From an uncultured Roseburia sp. (lineage in GTDB: Bacteria; Bacillota_A; Clostridia; Lachnospirales; Lachnospiraceae): a stretch of 64,000 nucleotides of DNA. Made by a program: the position numbers and the translations under genes. This document shows positions 8,842 to 18,905 of this stretch, piece after piece. The DNA lies in the NCBI GenBank assembly GCA_900557275.1, contig USRX01000002.1, forward strand, positions 1 to 64,000. Direction: 5' to 3'. Below the pieces are notes generated by a model. The model saw only the letters and a list, made by a program, of their open reading frames with translations. It was not told where the DNA came from and ran no database searches. Numbering within the stretch: position 1 is the stretch's first letter; each line of letters starts with the position of its first letter.

Positions 8842-9382
8842 CGTGTGTACCTCCAATCGTTAAAATAATCATTTCAGTAAAATTATTATAGCAAATACTT
8901 TGTCTTACCATAGAAATTTTTGATTTTCTTTGCCATAAGCTTTCTGAAAAAGTATACCGTCACAGAAAAAATCTTTTTTTCAGAGGAAAATAGATTGTTC
9001 TTACCAGATTTCTCCGGTAGAAATGAACGGGAACAAAACATATCTGACTCTCTATATTTTTATGGGATGGAAAAAGGAACTGATTGGAGAGTGTATGTTT
9101 TCCGATCAGGTAAAACGATATTAAAAAGCGCAGAAAATAGGATATTAATGTCAGAAAAAAACTGGTATAATGCTGATAACAGGTTCAAAAGGAACAGGAA
9201 CGTTGAAAACCCGTTATACAGATTTAAATCTGATAATAAAATAACGTCAGAAAGAAATAAAAAATATCCAGACGGACGGGGAAATGCATTTGATAATGCG
9301 ATGAATAAAGAGTCGTATGATATTGAGTTTTGCATCACTATTTTGTCGTAGGAAAAACATGATTCCCTGGAAAGGAGAAAGA
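8842..9382. other. 540-bp AT-rich spacer before glgP
   Basis: Contains the kptA promoter region on the left and an extended -10 element TGGTATAAT at 9163-9171 that probably starts the glgP-malQ transcript, leaving a leader of about 200 bp. A 143-codon open frame crosses it but lacks a ribosome-binding site, has no recognisable domain and covers the promoter, so I do not call it a gene. Confidence 0.5.
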
Positions 9383-11638
9383 ATGAACATTGAAACCATA
9401 TTAGTGGAAACACTTGGTAAAAATATTTCTGCCAGTTCAGACAGAGAAATCTATGAAGCATTGCTGACTATCGCACAGAAGATGGCAGAGAAAAAGGAGA
9501 GTAACGCAGGAAAGAAAAAAATTTATTATGTATCAGCAGAATTTCTTATCGGAAAGCTGCTCTCCAACAACCTGATCAATCTCGGTATCTATGATGAGGT
9601 AAGAGAGATTCTTGCAAAGAATGGCAAAGATATTTGCGAAATCGAGGAGATCGAAGTCGAACCGTCTCTCGGAAATGGCGGTCTTGGCCGTCTGGCAGCC
9701 TGTTTTTTAGACTCCATTGCTACACTGGGATACAACGGTGCAGGCATCGGACTGAACTATCATCTTGGCCTGTTCCGTCAGGTATTTGAAAATCATCTGC
9801 AGCAGGAAGAGGGCAATCCCTGGATGCAGGGGAACCGCTGGCTGAAACGGACAGATATCGGATTTCCGGTTTCTTTTGGAAACGGATTGACGTTGCAGTC
9901 TGTCATGTATGAGATACTGGTAACCGGTTACGACAACCGGACGAACAAATTGCAGCTGTTTGATGTGGATACAGCAGATGAATCCATCGTCCATGACGGC
10001 ATTGACTTTGATAAAACGGAGATTGCAAAAAATCTGACACTGTTCCTTTATCCGGATGACAGCGATGATGACGGCCGTAAACTGCGTATCTATCAGCAGT
10101 ATTTTATGGTCAGCAACGGAGCTCAGCTAGTTCTGAAAGAGAGCGTAGAGCGTGGTTCAAACCTGTATGATCTGGCAGATTATGCCGTGATCCAGATCAA
10201 TGACACCCATCCGACCATGATTATTCCGGAGCTGATCCGTCTGCTCATGGAGCGTGGACTTTCCATGGACGATGCCATAGCGGTAACGGAGAAGACCTGT
10301 GCCTATACGAACCACACGATCCTTGCGGAAGCGCTGGAAAAATGGCCGCTGGATTTCTTAAAAGAGATTGTTCCGCAGCTGGTACCGATTATTGAGATAC
10401 TGGATGACAGAGTGCGCAGGCGCTGTGAAGACGAAAGCCTTGCCATTATTGATAAAGACGATGTCGTTCATATGGCGCATATTGATATCCATTACGGATT
10501 CAGTGTCAATGGCGTGGCTGCATTACATACGGAGATTCTGAAAAATACAGAGCTGCATAAATTTTACAGGCTTTATCCAGAGAAATTTAACAATAAGACA
10601 AACGGCATTACGTTCCGACGCTGGCTGCTGCATTGCAATCCTCTGCTGACGGATCAGCTGACACAGTGGATTGGCGATGGCTTTAAGAAAAATGCGGATG
10701 AATTGAAGAAGCTGGAGAAGTTTGCCGAAGACACCGCAGTTCAGGCTGAATTGTTAAATATCAAAAAAGAAAACAAACATCTTCTGGCGGAATATCTGAA
10801 AGAGACACAGGGCATCGTTCTGAACGAGGATTCTGTATTTGACATTCAGATCAAACGTCTCCATGAGTACAAACGCCAGCAGATGAATGCGTTGTATGTC
10901 ATTTACAAATATCTGGAGATCAAAAGGGGCACGATTCCACAGACTCCGATCACTGTTATTTTTGGCGCAAAGGCAGCGCCTGCGTATGTGATTGCAAAGG
11001 ATATCATCCATCTGATCCTCTGCTTGCAGGAAATCGTGAACAATGATCCGGATGTCAATCCATATCTGAATGTTGTCATGGTGGAAAATTATAATGTGAC
11101 GCTGGCGGAAAAACTGATTCCGGCCTGTGATATTTCCGAGCAGATCTCACTGGCATCCAAAGAGGCCAGCGGTACGGGAAATATGAAATTCATGCTGAAC
11201 GGAGCGGTAACGCTGGGCACGGAAGATGGTGCAAATGTGGAGATTCATCAGTTTGTGGGGGATGAGAATATCTATATCTTCGGCGCCGAAAGCGATGCGG
11301 TCATCGAGCATTATGAGAAAGCTGATTATAAGCCGTCTGATTATTATAAAAAGAATCCGAAGGTTCAGGAGGCACTGGACTTCATCACAGGTCCGCAGAT
11401 GCTCAAAGTGGGAGAAAAAGAAAATCTGGAGCGTCTGTCCAAAGAGCTAAAAAAGAAAGACTGGTTTATGACGTTCTTGGATCTGGAATCTTATATCGAG
11501 ACAAAAGATCGTGCAATGGAAGATTACAGAGAAGCATGGGCAAAGAAGATGCTTTACAACATCAGCAATGCCGGGTTCTTCTCCTCAGACCGTACCATTT
11601 ACGAATACAACAGAGATATCTGGAAACTGGAGGACTAA
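9383..11638 (+). CDS. glgP: Glycogen/maltodextrin phosphorylase
   Basis: A PLP-dependent GT35 phosphorylase releasing glucose 1-phosphate from alpha-1,4-glucans. About 751 residues. Visible marks: [17 protein letters not shown] and [19 protein letters not shown] near the N-terminus, [14 protein letters not shown], the hallmark [13 protein letters not shown], and the PLP lysine in [21 protein letters not shown] near residue 600. ATG 9383 has AAGGAG upstream. Four bases separate it from malQ, whose ribosome-binding site lies in the last glgP codons, so the two are translationally linked for glycogen or maltodextrin breakdown. The protein is shorter than the roughly 800-residue enterobacterial enzymes. 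Confidence 0.95.
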   Translation: MNIETILVETLGKNISASSDREIYEALLTIAQKMAEKKESNAGKKKIYYVSAEFLIGKLLSNNLINLGIYDEVREILAKNGKDICEIEEIEVEPSLGNGGLGRLAACFLDSIATLGYNGAGIGLNYHLGLFRQVFENHLQQEEGNPWMQGNRWLKRTDIGFPVSFGNGLTLQSVMYEILVTGYDNRTNKLQLFDVDTADESIVHDGIDFDKTEIAKNLTLFLYPDDSDDDGRKLRIYQQYFMVSNGAQLVLKESVERGSNLYDLADYAVIQINDTHPTMIIPELIRLLMERGLSMDDAIAVTEKTCAYTNHTILAEALEKWPLDFLKEIVPQLVPIIEILDDRVRRRCEDESLAIIDKDDVVHMAHIDIHYGFSVNGVAALHTEILKNTELHKFYRLYPEKFNNKTNGITFRRWLLHCNPLLTDQLTQWIGDGFKKNADELKKLEKFAEDTAVQAELLNIKKENKHLLAEYLKETQGIVLNEDSVFDIQIKRLHEYKRQQMNALYVIYKYLEIKRGTIPQTPITVIFGAKAAPAYVIAKDIIHLILCLQEIVNNDPDVNPYLNVVMVENYNVTLAEKLIPACDISEQISLASKEASGTGNMKFMLNGAVTLGTEDGANVEIHQFVGDENIYIFGAESDAVIEHYEKADYKPSDYYKKNPKVQEALDFITGPQMLKVGEKENLERLSKELKKKDWFMTFLDLESYIETKDRAMEDYREAWAKKMLYNISNAGFFSSDRTIYEYNRDIWKLED

Positions 11639-11642
11639 GAAA

Positions 11643-13373
11643 ATGCGAAAAAGTGGAATTTTGATGCCGGTATTTTCACTCCCATCCAGATATGGGATTG
11701 GAAGCTTTTCCAAAGAGGCATATGAATTTGTAGATTTCCTAAAGGCAGCTGGACAGAGTTGCTGGCAGGTGCTGCCCATGGGACCGACAAGTTATGGGGA
11801 TTCTCCGTACCAGTCCTTTTCCTCTTTTGCTGGAAATCCGTATTTTATCGATCTGGAAACATTGGGAGAACAGGGACTGCTGCGCCCGGAATATTATGAC
11901 GGCATGGACTTTGGATGCGATCCGCAGCAGATCGATTATGTGAAACTGCATGAGCATCGGGGACGGATACTGCGGATGGCGTGCGAGAAATTCTTTTGCA
12001 AGTTTGGAGCTGATGTACAGGCGGGTAACAGGAAGCCAGATCGTATACAGTCGGGAGATAAAATATTCGATGATAAAACATATAGTATAAAATCCTCTGA
12101 AGGTAAAGTCTTTGAAGATAAACTATCCGATAGTGAGAAGTTAAAAAGTATATCATCCTGTAAAAAAACAATTATAGAATCTCCGACAGTCACGGATGCG
12201 AGAATCAATCTAAACGGAGCAGATTTCTTAGAATTTTGCAGGGAAAACAATGACTGGCTGAAAGATTATGCCCTGTTTATGGTATTAAAAGATCTTCATA
12301 ATGGGAAATGCTGGACACAGTGGGAGGATGCTTATAAAAACCGGGATCAGGCGGCTTTGAAGATGATTGCCGTTCAGAAGCGGGAAGAGATCAGGTTTTA
12401 CTGCTTTGAACAGTATCTGTTTGACAGACAGTGGAAAGCGCTTCATGCCTATGCGGCAGAAAACGGCATTTCCATCATCGGAGATGTACCAATCTATGTG
12501 GCACTGGACAGTGCGGATGCATGGGCACAGCCGGAGCTGTTTCAGTTTGATGAAGAGCGCAATCCGAAAGCGGTGGCGGGTTGTCCGCCGGATGCGTTTA
12601 CTGCTACCGGACAGCTGTGGGGCAATCCGCTCTATGACTGGCCGTACCATAAAAAGACCGGTTATGCATGGTGGGTGCGCAGGGTAGCGCATTGCCTGAA
12701 TTTATTTGATACGGTGCGGATCGATCATTTCCGCGGATTTGAATCTTATTATTCCATTCCGGCCGGAGACAAGACAGCGGAGTTTGGCCACTGGGAGCCG
12801 GGACCGGGGATGGATCTGATGAATACGTTGAAAGAAAAACTGGGAGAGGTATCTATTATCGCAGAAGATCTTGGCTTCCTGACAGATTCTGTGCGTCAGA
12901 TGCTGGCAGACTCCGGTTTCCCGGGTATGAAAGTGCTTCAGTTTGCTTTTGATGCAAGGGAAGAGAGTGATTATTTGCCACATAATTACGAGAAAAACAG
13001 CGTTGTGTATACAGGAACTCATGATAATGATACTACCCGTGGCTGGTATGAAACCATGAGCGTCGAAGACCGTGCATTTGCCGTGAAATACATGAACAAT
13101 CCTTATACATTGCCATCTGGGATTTCGTGGGATTTCATCCGTCTGGCTATGGCAAGCGTCTCAGACCTGTGCGTCATCCCAATGCAGGATTACCTCTGCC
13201 TCGGAAGCGAAGCCCGGATCAATACGCCGTCCACACTGGGCGACAACTGGAAATGGCGGATGCTGTCAGGCTGCCTGACAGATTCGCTGACAGAGAAGAT
13301 CCGAAATCTGACGGAGTTGTATGGACGGGGCATTAGCAAGAAGCGTACGTTGGAATCTTTTATGGACGAATAA
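11643..13373 (+). CDS. malQ: 4-alpha-glucanotransferase (amylomaltase, GH77) with in-frame insertion
   Basis: Transfers alpha-1,4-glucan segments between maltodextrins, feeding phosphorylase. GH77 marks: SLPSRYGIGSFS, QSCWQVLPMGPTSYGDSPYQ, the nucleophile aspartate in TVRIDHFRGFESYY, the acid glutamate in SIIAEDLG, and GTHDNDTTRGW. 576 residues, longer than the usual about 500. The excess is explained by a hydrophilic, AT-rich stretch at residues about 123-191 (12010-12215) inserted between the conserved KFFCKFG and LEFCRENNDWL. This insert contains an internal imperfect repeat, DKIFDDK and GKVFEDK. The insert probably forms a surface loop and catalytic residues are intact. Confidence 0.92.
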   Translation: MRKSGILMPVFSLPSRYGIGSFSKEAYEFVDFLKAAGQSCWQVLPMGPTSYGDSPYQSFSSFAGNPYFIDLETLGEQGLLRPEYYDGMDFGCDPQQIDYVKLHEHRGRILRMACEKFFCKFGADVQAGNRKPDRIQSGDKIFDDKTYSIKSSEGKVFEDKLSDSEKLKSISSCKKTIIESPTVTDARINLNGADFLEFCRENNDWLKDYALFMVLKDLHNGKCWTQWEDAYKNRDQAALKMIAVQKREEIRFYCFEQYLFDRQWKALHAYAAENGISIIGDVPIYVALDSADAWAQPELFQFDEERNPKAVAGCPPDAFTATGQLWGNPLYDWPYHKKTGYAWWVRRVAHCLNLFDTVRIDHFRGFESYYSIPAGDKTAEFGHWEPGPGMDLMNTLKEKLGEVSIIAEDLGFLTDSVRQMLADSGFPGMKVLQFAFDAREESDYLPHNYEKNSVVYTGTHDNDTTRGWYETMSVEDRAFAVKYMNNPYTLPSGISWDFIRLAMASVSDLCVIPMQDYLCLGSEARINTPSTLGDNWKWRMLSGCLTDSLTEKIRNLTELYGRGISKKRTLESFMDE

Positions 13374-13437
13374 AATGTCCCAAAGTAATACTTATCTGAT
13401 GCACGCCAAATAATAATCTGAAAATGCATGATTAAGA

Positions 13438-13485
13438 AATAGAAGTTGATACATTTAAAAAAGTTGTGTTTCAGCTTCTATTTTT
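13438..13485 (+). terminator. Terminator after malQ
   Basis: AATAGAAGTTGA (13438-13449) pairs with TCAGCTTCTATT (13471-13482), followed by a T run. An extended -10 TGGTATGAT just downstream probably starts the ABC-F gene. Confidence 0.8.
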
Positions 13486-13540
13486 ATGGTATGATTAGAT
13501 TCAGACTGTTTAGAAAATATCAGAAGATGGAGATAAAGGA

Positions 13541-15097
13541 ATGAGTATATTAAACGTAGAGCATCTGACTCACGGCTTCGGGGACAGAGCGATTTTTTCA
13601 GATGTGTCTTTTCGATTGTTAAAGGGAGAGCACATCGGCCTGGTAGGCGCAAACGGCGAGGGTAAATCCACCTTTATGAGTATTGTGACAGGAAAGCTCA
13701 TGCCGGATGAAGGAAAAGTGGAGTGGTCTAAAAATGTCCGTGCCGGATATCTGGATCAGCATGCGGCACTGGAAAAAGGCATGACCATTCGGGAAGTGCT
13801 GAAATCTGCTTTTGATCCTCTGCTTCAGAAGGAAGAGCGGATGAATGAGATCTGTGATCTGCTGGGCACGGCGGATGAGGCGCAGATGAATGTTCTGATG
13901 GAAGAACTGGGTACGATCCAGGATGAGCTGACGCTCCATGATTTTTACACCATTGATGCAAAAGTGGAAGAGATCGCCAGAGCATTTGGACTGCTGGATC
14001 TGGGGCTGGACAGAGATGTTACGGATCTCAGCGGTGGACAGAGAACAAAAGTATTGCTGGCGAAGCTGCTGTTGGAAAAACCGGACATTCTGCTTCTGGA
14101 TGAGCCGACCAACTATCTGGATGAGGAACATATCGCATGGCTGAAACGGTATCTGCTGGATTATGAAAATGCATTTATCCTGATCTCACATGATATTCCG
14201 TTTTTGAATGAGGTCGTAAATATCATTTATCATATGGAGAATCAGGAACTGAACCGTTATGTGGGAGATTATGACCACTTCCAGGAAGTATATGCAGTAA
14301 AGAAAGCACAGTTAGAGGCTGCTTACCGCAGACAGCAGCAGGAGATCAGTGAGCTGAAAGATTTCGTGGCGAGAAACAAAGCCCGTGTATCGACCAGAAA
14401 TATGGCGATGTCCAGACAGAAAAAGCTGGACAAGATGGATGTGATCGAGCTGGCGGCAGAGCGTCCGAAGCCGGAATTTGATTTTCGCTATGGCCGCACG
14501 CCGGGAAAAATGTTGTTTGAGACAAAAGATCTCGTGATCGGCTATGACGAACCGTTATCAAAACCGTTGAATTTTTCCATGGAGCGTGGACAAAAGATTG
14601 CACTTGTGGGTACAAATGGTATCGGAAAGACCACACTGTTGAAAAGTATACTCGGTCTGATCCCGTCCATCTCCGGAAGCTGTGAACTTGGGGACAATCT
14701 GGAACTGGGTTATTTTGAACAGGAAGTATCACAGGATAACAAAAATTCCTGTATCGAAGAGATCTGGGAAGAGTTCCCGTCCTATTCCCAGTATGAGGTG
14801 CGTTCTGCACTGGCAAAATGCGGACTTACTACCAAACATATCGAAAGCCAGGTAAGAGTGCTGAGCGGTGGCGAGCAGGCAAAGATCCGTCTGTGCAAGC
14901 TCATCAACCGGGATACAAACTTTTTATTATTGGACGAGCCGACGAACCATCTGGATGTGGATGCCAAAGATGAACTGAAGCGCGCCCTGCAGGAATACAA
15001 AGGAAGCATCCTTCTCATCTGCCATGAGCCGGAGTTTTATCAGGATGTGGTAACCGATGTATGGGATATGAGTCAGTGGACGACGAAGGTGTTCTAA
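13541..15097 (+). CDS. ABC-F family ATPase
   Basis: A soluble twin-ATPase of the ABC-F family, 518 residues without membrane segments. First nucleotide-binding domain: Walker A GANGEGKST (about 38-46), signature DLSGGQRTK, Walker B ILLLDEPTNYLD. Second: GTNGIGKTT, signature VLSGGEQAK, FLLLDEPTNHLD. The interdomain linker (about 235-310) is rich in charged residues, as in the P-site tRNA interaction motif. Such proteins act on ribosomes (EttA-like stall relief or target protection against antibiotics). The subgroup resembles the YbiT/YkpA housekeeping type, but resistance-type activity cannot be excluded from sequence. Monocistronic, between two terminators. Confidence 0.9.
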   Translation: MSILNVEHLTHGFGDRAIFSDVSFRLLKGEHIGLVGANGEGKSTFMSIVTGKLMPDEGKVEWSKNVRAGYLDQHAALEKGMTIREVLKSAFDPLLQKEERMNEICDLLGTADEAQMNVLMEELGTIQDELTLHDFYTIDAKVEEIARAFGLLDLGLDRDVTDLSGGQRTKVLLAKLLLEKPDILLLDEPTNYLDEEHIAWLKRYLLDYENAFILISHDIPFLNEVVNIIYHMENQELNRYVGDYDHFQEVYAVKKAQLEAAYRRQQQEISELKDFVARNKARVSTRNMAMSRQKKLDKMDVIELAAERPKPEFDFRYGRTPGKMLFETKDLVIGYDEPLSKPLNFSMERGQKIALVGTNGIGKTTLLKSILGLIPSISGSCELGDNLELGYFEQEVSQDNKNSCIEEIWEEFPSYSQYEVRSALAKCGLTTKHIESQVRVLSGGEQAKIRLCKLINRDTNFLLLDEPTNHLDVDAKDELKRALQEYKGSILLICHEPEFYQDVVTDVWDMSQWTTKVF

Positions 15098-15156
15098 ACA
15101 GAGTGGAATATAGTCTATATTTTATAATATGCGATTGTATATCATAATAAATTATA

Positions 15157-15220
15157 AAAACGGGTAAGGAATGTTCCAAACTGGAAAAAAGCCAGATTAA
15201 AAACAATCCTTACCCGTTTT
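15157..15220. terminator. Long bidirectional terminator between ABC-F gene and galE
   Basis: AAAACGGGTAAGGA (from 15157) pairs with TCCTTACCCGTTTT (to 15220). The loop contains a smaller CTGG/CCAG hairpin. It separates two convergent genes. Confidence 0.85.
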
Positions 15221-15252
15221 ATAAAATACAGAAAAATGAAAGTATCTGTTAT

Positions 15253-16272
15253 TTAAGCTTCATACCCATTCGGGTTCTGTGACTGCCATCTCCAGGAATC
15301 GGCACACATCTCGTCAAGTCCTCGGGTTGCTTTCCAACCCAGTACTTTTTCTGCTTTTGCAGGATCAGCGTAGCACATTGCGATATCGCCGGCACGACGC
15401 GGTTTGATCTCGTAAGGCAGGTCTTTGCCACAAGCTTTTGAGAATGCTTTTACCATATCCAGTACAGAGTAGCCGACGCCGGTACCGAGGTTGATCACGT
15501 CCAGTCCCGGGTTCTTTGCCAGATAGTCAACCGCTTTTACATGTCCGACAGCGAGGTCTACGACATGGATATAATCTCTTACGCCGGTTCCGTCCGGGGT
15601 ATCATAATCATCGCCGAATACGCCGAGTTTCTCAAGCTTGCCAACGGCTACCTGAGAGATATATGGCATCAGGTTGTTCGGGATGCCTTTCGGGTCTTCG
15701 CCGATACGTCCGCTCTCATGGGCGCCTACCGGGTTGAAGTAACGGAGCAGGATAACATTCCATTCCGGATCAGCTTTCTGAACGTCAGACATGATCTGCT
15801 CCATCATGGATTTTGTCCAGCCGTAAGGGTTGGTACACTGTCCTTTCGGGCAGTCCTCTGTGATCGGCATTGTTTCCGGATTACCGTAAACAGTAGCGGA
15901 AGAGCTGAATACGATATTTTTTACATTCACACGGCTCATGACATCCATCAGGGTCAGAGTGCCGGTAATATTGTTCTGGTAATAAAGAAGCGGTTTCTGT
16001 ACGGATTCGCCAACCGCTTTTAATGCTGCACAGTGGATGACAGCGTCAATGGATTCTTTGTTGAACATGTCTTCCAGAGCTTTATCATCGCGCACATCGC
16101 CTTCATAGAATTTTACGGTTTTTCCAGTCAGTTCTTCTACTCTTTTCAGAGACTCTTTGGAAGAATTGCACAGGTTGTCGTAAACGATTACTTCATAACC
16201 GCTGTTTAACAGTTCTACTGCAGTATGGCTGCCGATATATCCGGCACCTCCGGTAATTAAAATATTTTTCAT
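15253..16272 (-). CDS. galE: UDP-glucose 4-epimerase
   Basis: NAD-dependent extended short-chain dehydrogenase interconverting UDP-glucose and UDP-galactose, for galactose use and for exopolysaccharide precursors. 339 residues, normal length. Rossmann motif [17 protein letters not shown] near the N-terminus, catalytic serine in FSSSATVYG, YxxxK in [24 protein letters not shown], and C-terminal [28 protein letters not shown] precedes the ATG. No galK or galT is adjacent. Confidence 0.96.
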   Translation of the reverse strand: MKNILITGGAGYIGSHTAVELLNSGYEVIVYDNLCNSSKESLKRVEELTGKTVKFYEGDVRDDKALEDMFNKESIDAVIHCAALKAVGESVQKPLLYYQNNITGTLTLMDVMSRVNVKNIVFSSSATVYGNPETMPITEDCPKGQCTNPYGWTKSMMEQIMSDVQKADPEWNVILLRYFNPVGAHESGRIGEDPKGIPNNLMPYISQVAVGKLEKLGVFGDDYDTPDGTGVRDYIHVVDLAVGHVKAVDYLAKNPGLDVINLGTGVGYSVLDMVKAFSKACGKDLPYEIKPRRAGDIAMCYADPAKAEKVLGWKATRGLDEMCADSWRWQSQNPNGYEA

Positions 16273-16601
16273 GGGATATAACCTCCTTAATAACTTCTGA
16301 ATAGTAATCTTTGCTTTTGAAGATTTATATAGTGATTGAAGAAATATTTTCAGAATGTTCTTTCGGGGAAAAATTCTGAACTAATATTAAAAATCTTCTC
16401 TTACTATAATAAGCAGATTGGAAAAGTAATACAAGCATAAAAATGGAAACATTTCTTATATATTAATAAAGATTTCTACGTTGGATATTTTATTGTTTTA
16501 TTTTTTCATTTCCATTTTACGATTTCTATTTAAAAGTTGATTCATTTCAGTTTAAAATATTGAAAACCAAAATGGATGAATCAATTATCTGGAAAATCGA
16601 A
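16273..16601 (-). promoter_or_regulatory. galE promoter in a 330-bp AT-rich spacer
   Basis: Read on the - strand, TTGTAT (16434-16429), a 17-bp spacer and TATTAT (16411-16406) lie about 135 bp before galE, implying a long leader. The rest, up to the 3' end of proC, is AT-rich; I see no gene and no clear terminator for proC. Confidence 0.5.
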
Positions 16602-17414
16602 TTATTTTTTACTCATAGCTTTTGATTTTGCCGTGCAGGCTCTTTGTCCTTCAATGACCGCATTACGCAGTCCTGCTTTTTCCAGAACTGCTACTGCTTC
16701 AATAGTAGTTCCGCCCGGAGAGCATACGGCGTCTTTCAGTTCCCCCGGATGTTTACCGGTCTCCAGCACCATTTTTGCAGAACCGAGAACGGACTGGGCA
16801 GCAAATTTATATGCCTGTTTTCTTGGCATACCGTCTGCGACAGCGGCATCAGCCATAGCTTCGATGAACATGTAGACGTAAGCCGGAGAGGAGCCGCTGA
16901 CACCGGTTACAGCATCCATAAGATTTTCAGAGATTACTTCTGATCTTCCAAAGCTGTCAAAAAGCGCTTTTACTTCAGTCAGTTCTTCTTCTGTAACGTT
17001 GGTATTGGTACACAGGGCACTCATGGATTCGCCTACGAGAGCCGGAGTGTTCGGCATGGAGCGGATCAGATGGATTTCTTTTCCGAACAACTCTTCAATT
17101 GCGGCAATGGACTGACCAGCTGCAATGGATACGATGATGGCATCCGGTTTGACGGAGTCACGGATCTGTGGAATGACTGAGGCAAACATATTTGGCTTTA
17201 CGGCAAGAAACAGGATGTCTGCCTGTGCGGCAGTGGCAGCGTTGTCTGTGCCGGTGTGGATGCCGAAGCTGTCTGCCAGATGCTGTGCGGTGGCATCTGT
17301 TTTTGAGGAAGCGAAGATATGGTCTGTATCAGCCAGCCCGGCTGCCAGAATACCGCCGATGATGGCGCTGGCCATATTTCCGCCACCGATGAATCCGATG
17401 TTTTTTTTATTCAT
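16602..17414 (-). CDS. proC: Pyrroline-5-carboxylate reductase
   Basis: Last step of proline synthesis: NAD(P)H-dependent reduction of 1-pyrroline-5-carboxylate. 270 residues. N-terminal Rossmann motif IGFIGGGNMASAIIGG, LAVKPNMFASV, IHLIRSMPNTPALVGES, and the dimerisation-domain signature SGSSPAYVYMFIEAMADA, followed by SPGGTTIEAVAVLE. ATG 17414 is chosen because GGAGA lies eight bases upstream; an ATG two codons earlier is only two bases from it. No proA or proB next to it. Confidence 0.95.
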   Translation of the reverse strand: MNKKNIGFIGGGNMASAIIGGILAAGLADTDHIFASSKTDATAQHLADSFGIHTGTDNAATAAQADILFLAVKPNMFASVIPQIRDSVKPDAIIVSIAAGQSIAAIEELFGKEIHLIRSMPNTPALVGESMSALCTNTNVTEEELTEVKALFDSFGRSEVISENLMDAVTGVSGSSPAYVYMFIEAMADAAVADGMPRKQAYKFAAQSVLGSAKMVLETGKHPGELKDAVCSPGGTTIEAVAVLEKAGLRNAVIEGQRACTAKSKAMSKK

Positions 17415-17536
17415 AATCATATTCTCCTATGAGTTATATTTTCTGCATTATTTATATCTCTTTATTAAGAACCAACTGAGCAGATTAGTATTTGAAATCT
17501 ATTGTGGCAGAAATCAAGGATGATTGGTATATATTT

Positions 17537-17624
17537 AAGATATAATGAGCACAAGAGAGCCAACATACTCGTATGATTGACGAGCGGCGAATGTTAATCA
17601 TAAGCCGCTTTTGCTTATGATATA
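17537..17624 (+). repeat. 88-bp structured repeat, copy 1
   Basis: Matches 39721-39808 over its whole length with 8 differences, all transitions. Contains the invariant hairpin ATCATAAGC/GCTTATGAT (offsets 61-69 and 77-85), a small CATA-CTCG-TATG hairpin (28-39), and GCGGC (48-52) that can pair with GCCGC (68-72). The G-C pair at 48/72 becomes A-T in copy 2. Copy 1 lies between proC and crt, on the strand opposite both. Function unknown: structured RNA or mobile repeat. Confidence 0.75.
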
Positions 17625-17642
17625 ATACAACGATATCATAGT

Positions 17643-17680
17643 AAAAAATGCAGGGAAGCGACTGCCACCCTGCATTTTAA
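17643..17680 (-). terminator. Terminator of crt
   Basis: AAAATGCAGGG (17645-17655) pairs with CCCTGCATTTT (17668-17678). The T run is longer on the - strand, fitting crt, but it could also end a + strand transcript through the 88-bp repeat. Confidence 0.8.
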
Positions 17681-17758
17681 AAGACATCACTCGATGATAC
17701 ATGTGCGTATCGCCGTTTTACGTGTTGTTATGATGTTCTCTTTTGTTTTCTGATTTCT

Positions 17759-18538
17759 TTAGAAATCTGTGAAGTTTTTCTCTTTACGTTTTTCAAGGAA
17801 AGCAGTCATACCTTCTGTTTTGTCATGGGTAGAGCAGGTCATGCCAAACAGGTTTGCTTCGTACTCAACGGCATTTTTGATATCCATGTCATAACCATTG
17901 TTGATAGCTGCTTTTGCAACTGCAACAGCGTAGCTTGCGTTGCGTGCGATCTTAGAAGCCATCTTTTTAGCGGTAGCCATCAGTTCTTCCTGAGGAACTA
18001 CTTTATTTACAAGACCGATTCTGTAAGCTTCAGCAGCATCAATGTTGGTGCATGCAAAGATCATTTCTTTTGCACGTCCCATGCCTACGAGACGGGCAAG
18101 TCTCTGTGTACCGCCGAATCCAGGAATGATACCAAGACCACATTCCGGCTGTCCGAACAGAGCGTTTTCAGAAGCGATACGGATATCACAAGCCATAGAG
18201 ATCTCGCATCCGCCGCCAAGAGCGAATCCGTTTACAGCTGCGATAGTAACCTGACGCATGTTCATCAGTTTGAAGAACGGCTCAGAAGCTCTCATGCCGA
18301 ATGCACGGCCTTCTGCAGCGGAGAAGTTTACCATCTCGGAAATATCTGCGCCTGCAACGAATGCTTTCTCGCCTGCACCTGTCAGGATCACTACCTTGAT
18401 ATCATCGTTAGCTTCGATCTCTGTCAGTACCTGATTCAGTTCTGTCAGTGTTTCACTGTTTAATGCGTTTAAAGCCTTTGGTCTGTTGATTGTCAGGACT
18501 GCAATGGAATTTTCCACTTCAAGTGTTAAATTGTTCAT
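17759..18538 (-). CDS. crt: Crotonase (3-hydroxybutyryl-CoA dehydratase / enoyl-CoA hydratase)
   Basis: Hydrates or dehydrates short enoyl-CoA / 3-hydroxyacyl-CoA, as in butyrate formation. 259 residues with the crotonase fold: LTINRPKALNALN, AFVAGADISEM (oxyanion hole), AAVNGFALGGGCEISMACD, and the catalytic glutamate in GQPECGLGIIPGFGGTQRL. RBS AAGGAGGT. It stands alone, without thl, hbd, bcd or etfAB beside it, so its pathway is inferred only from family closeness to clostridial Crt. It could instead serve another CoA pathway. Confidence 0.9.
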   Translation of the reverse strand: MNNLTLEVENSIAVLTINRPKALNALNSETLTELNQVLTEIEANDDIKVVILTGAGEKAFVAGADISEMVNFSAAEGRAFGMRASEPFFKLMNMRQVTIAAVNGFALGGGCEISMACDIRIASENALFGQPECGLGIIPGFGGTQRLARLVGMGRAKEMIFACTNIDAAEAYRIGLVNKVVPQEELMATAKKMASKIARNASYAVAVAKAAINNGYDMDIKNAVEYEANLFGMTCSTHDKTEGMTAFLEKRKEKNFTDF

Positions 18539-18905
18539 GTCCTATACCTCCTTGGTCATATGTTTAAGATTAATAAAATTTGGTTTCCATATTGAAACCG
18601 TTCCGAATTCATTATACACTAATTCAATACGTTAAGCAAACAAAATACAGGCAGAAAAACAGAATATAAGTGATATTTTTTTAAATTGTCGCAGAATAGA
18701 TGCATGAATAGGGGAAAAAACAGGATGACTATGGTACAGTCAGTGTTGAAATAAGGCTGCCGCAATCCATCGGGATTTAAATGGTAAGGGATATATTGTA
18801 AATTTTGTTTACAGGCTTTTTCTGGAAGAAGAAAAATGTTTGATATTAATCCGGTAGCACGAAAATCAGTCTCATCATAAAGAAAAAAGGAGATTTAGAT
18901 AGAAA
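18539..18905. other. 367-bp spacer between divergent crt and mutY
   Basis: Apart from the crt promoter I see no gene. The mutY ribosome-binding site AAAAAAGGAG is at the right end. No clear mutY promoter was identified. Confidence 0.4.
18611..18639 (-). promoter_or_regulatory. Strong promoter of crt
   Basis: On the - strand TTGCTT (18639-18634), a 17-bp spacer and TATAAT (18616-18611), 73 bp before the crt ATG. Confidence 0.7.

Noticed and set aside
8920..9351. 143-codon open frame before glgP
   Set aside because: No ribosome-binding site, no recognisable domain, AT-rich random-looking product, and it covers the likely glgP promoter.
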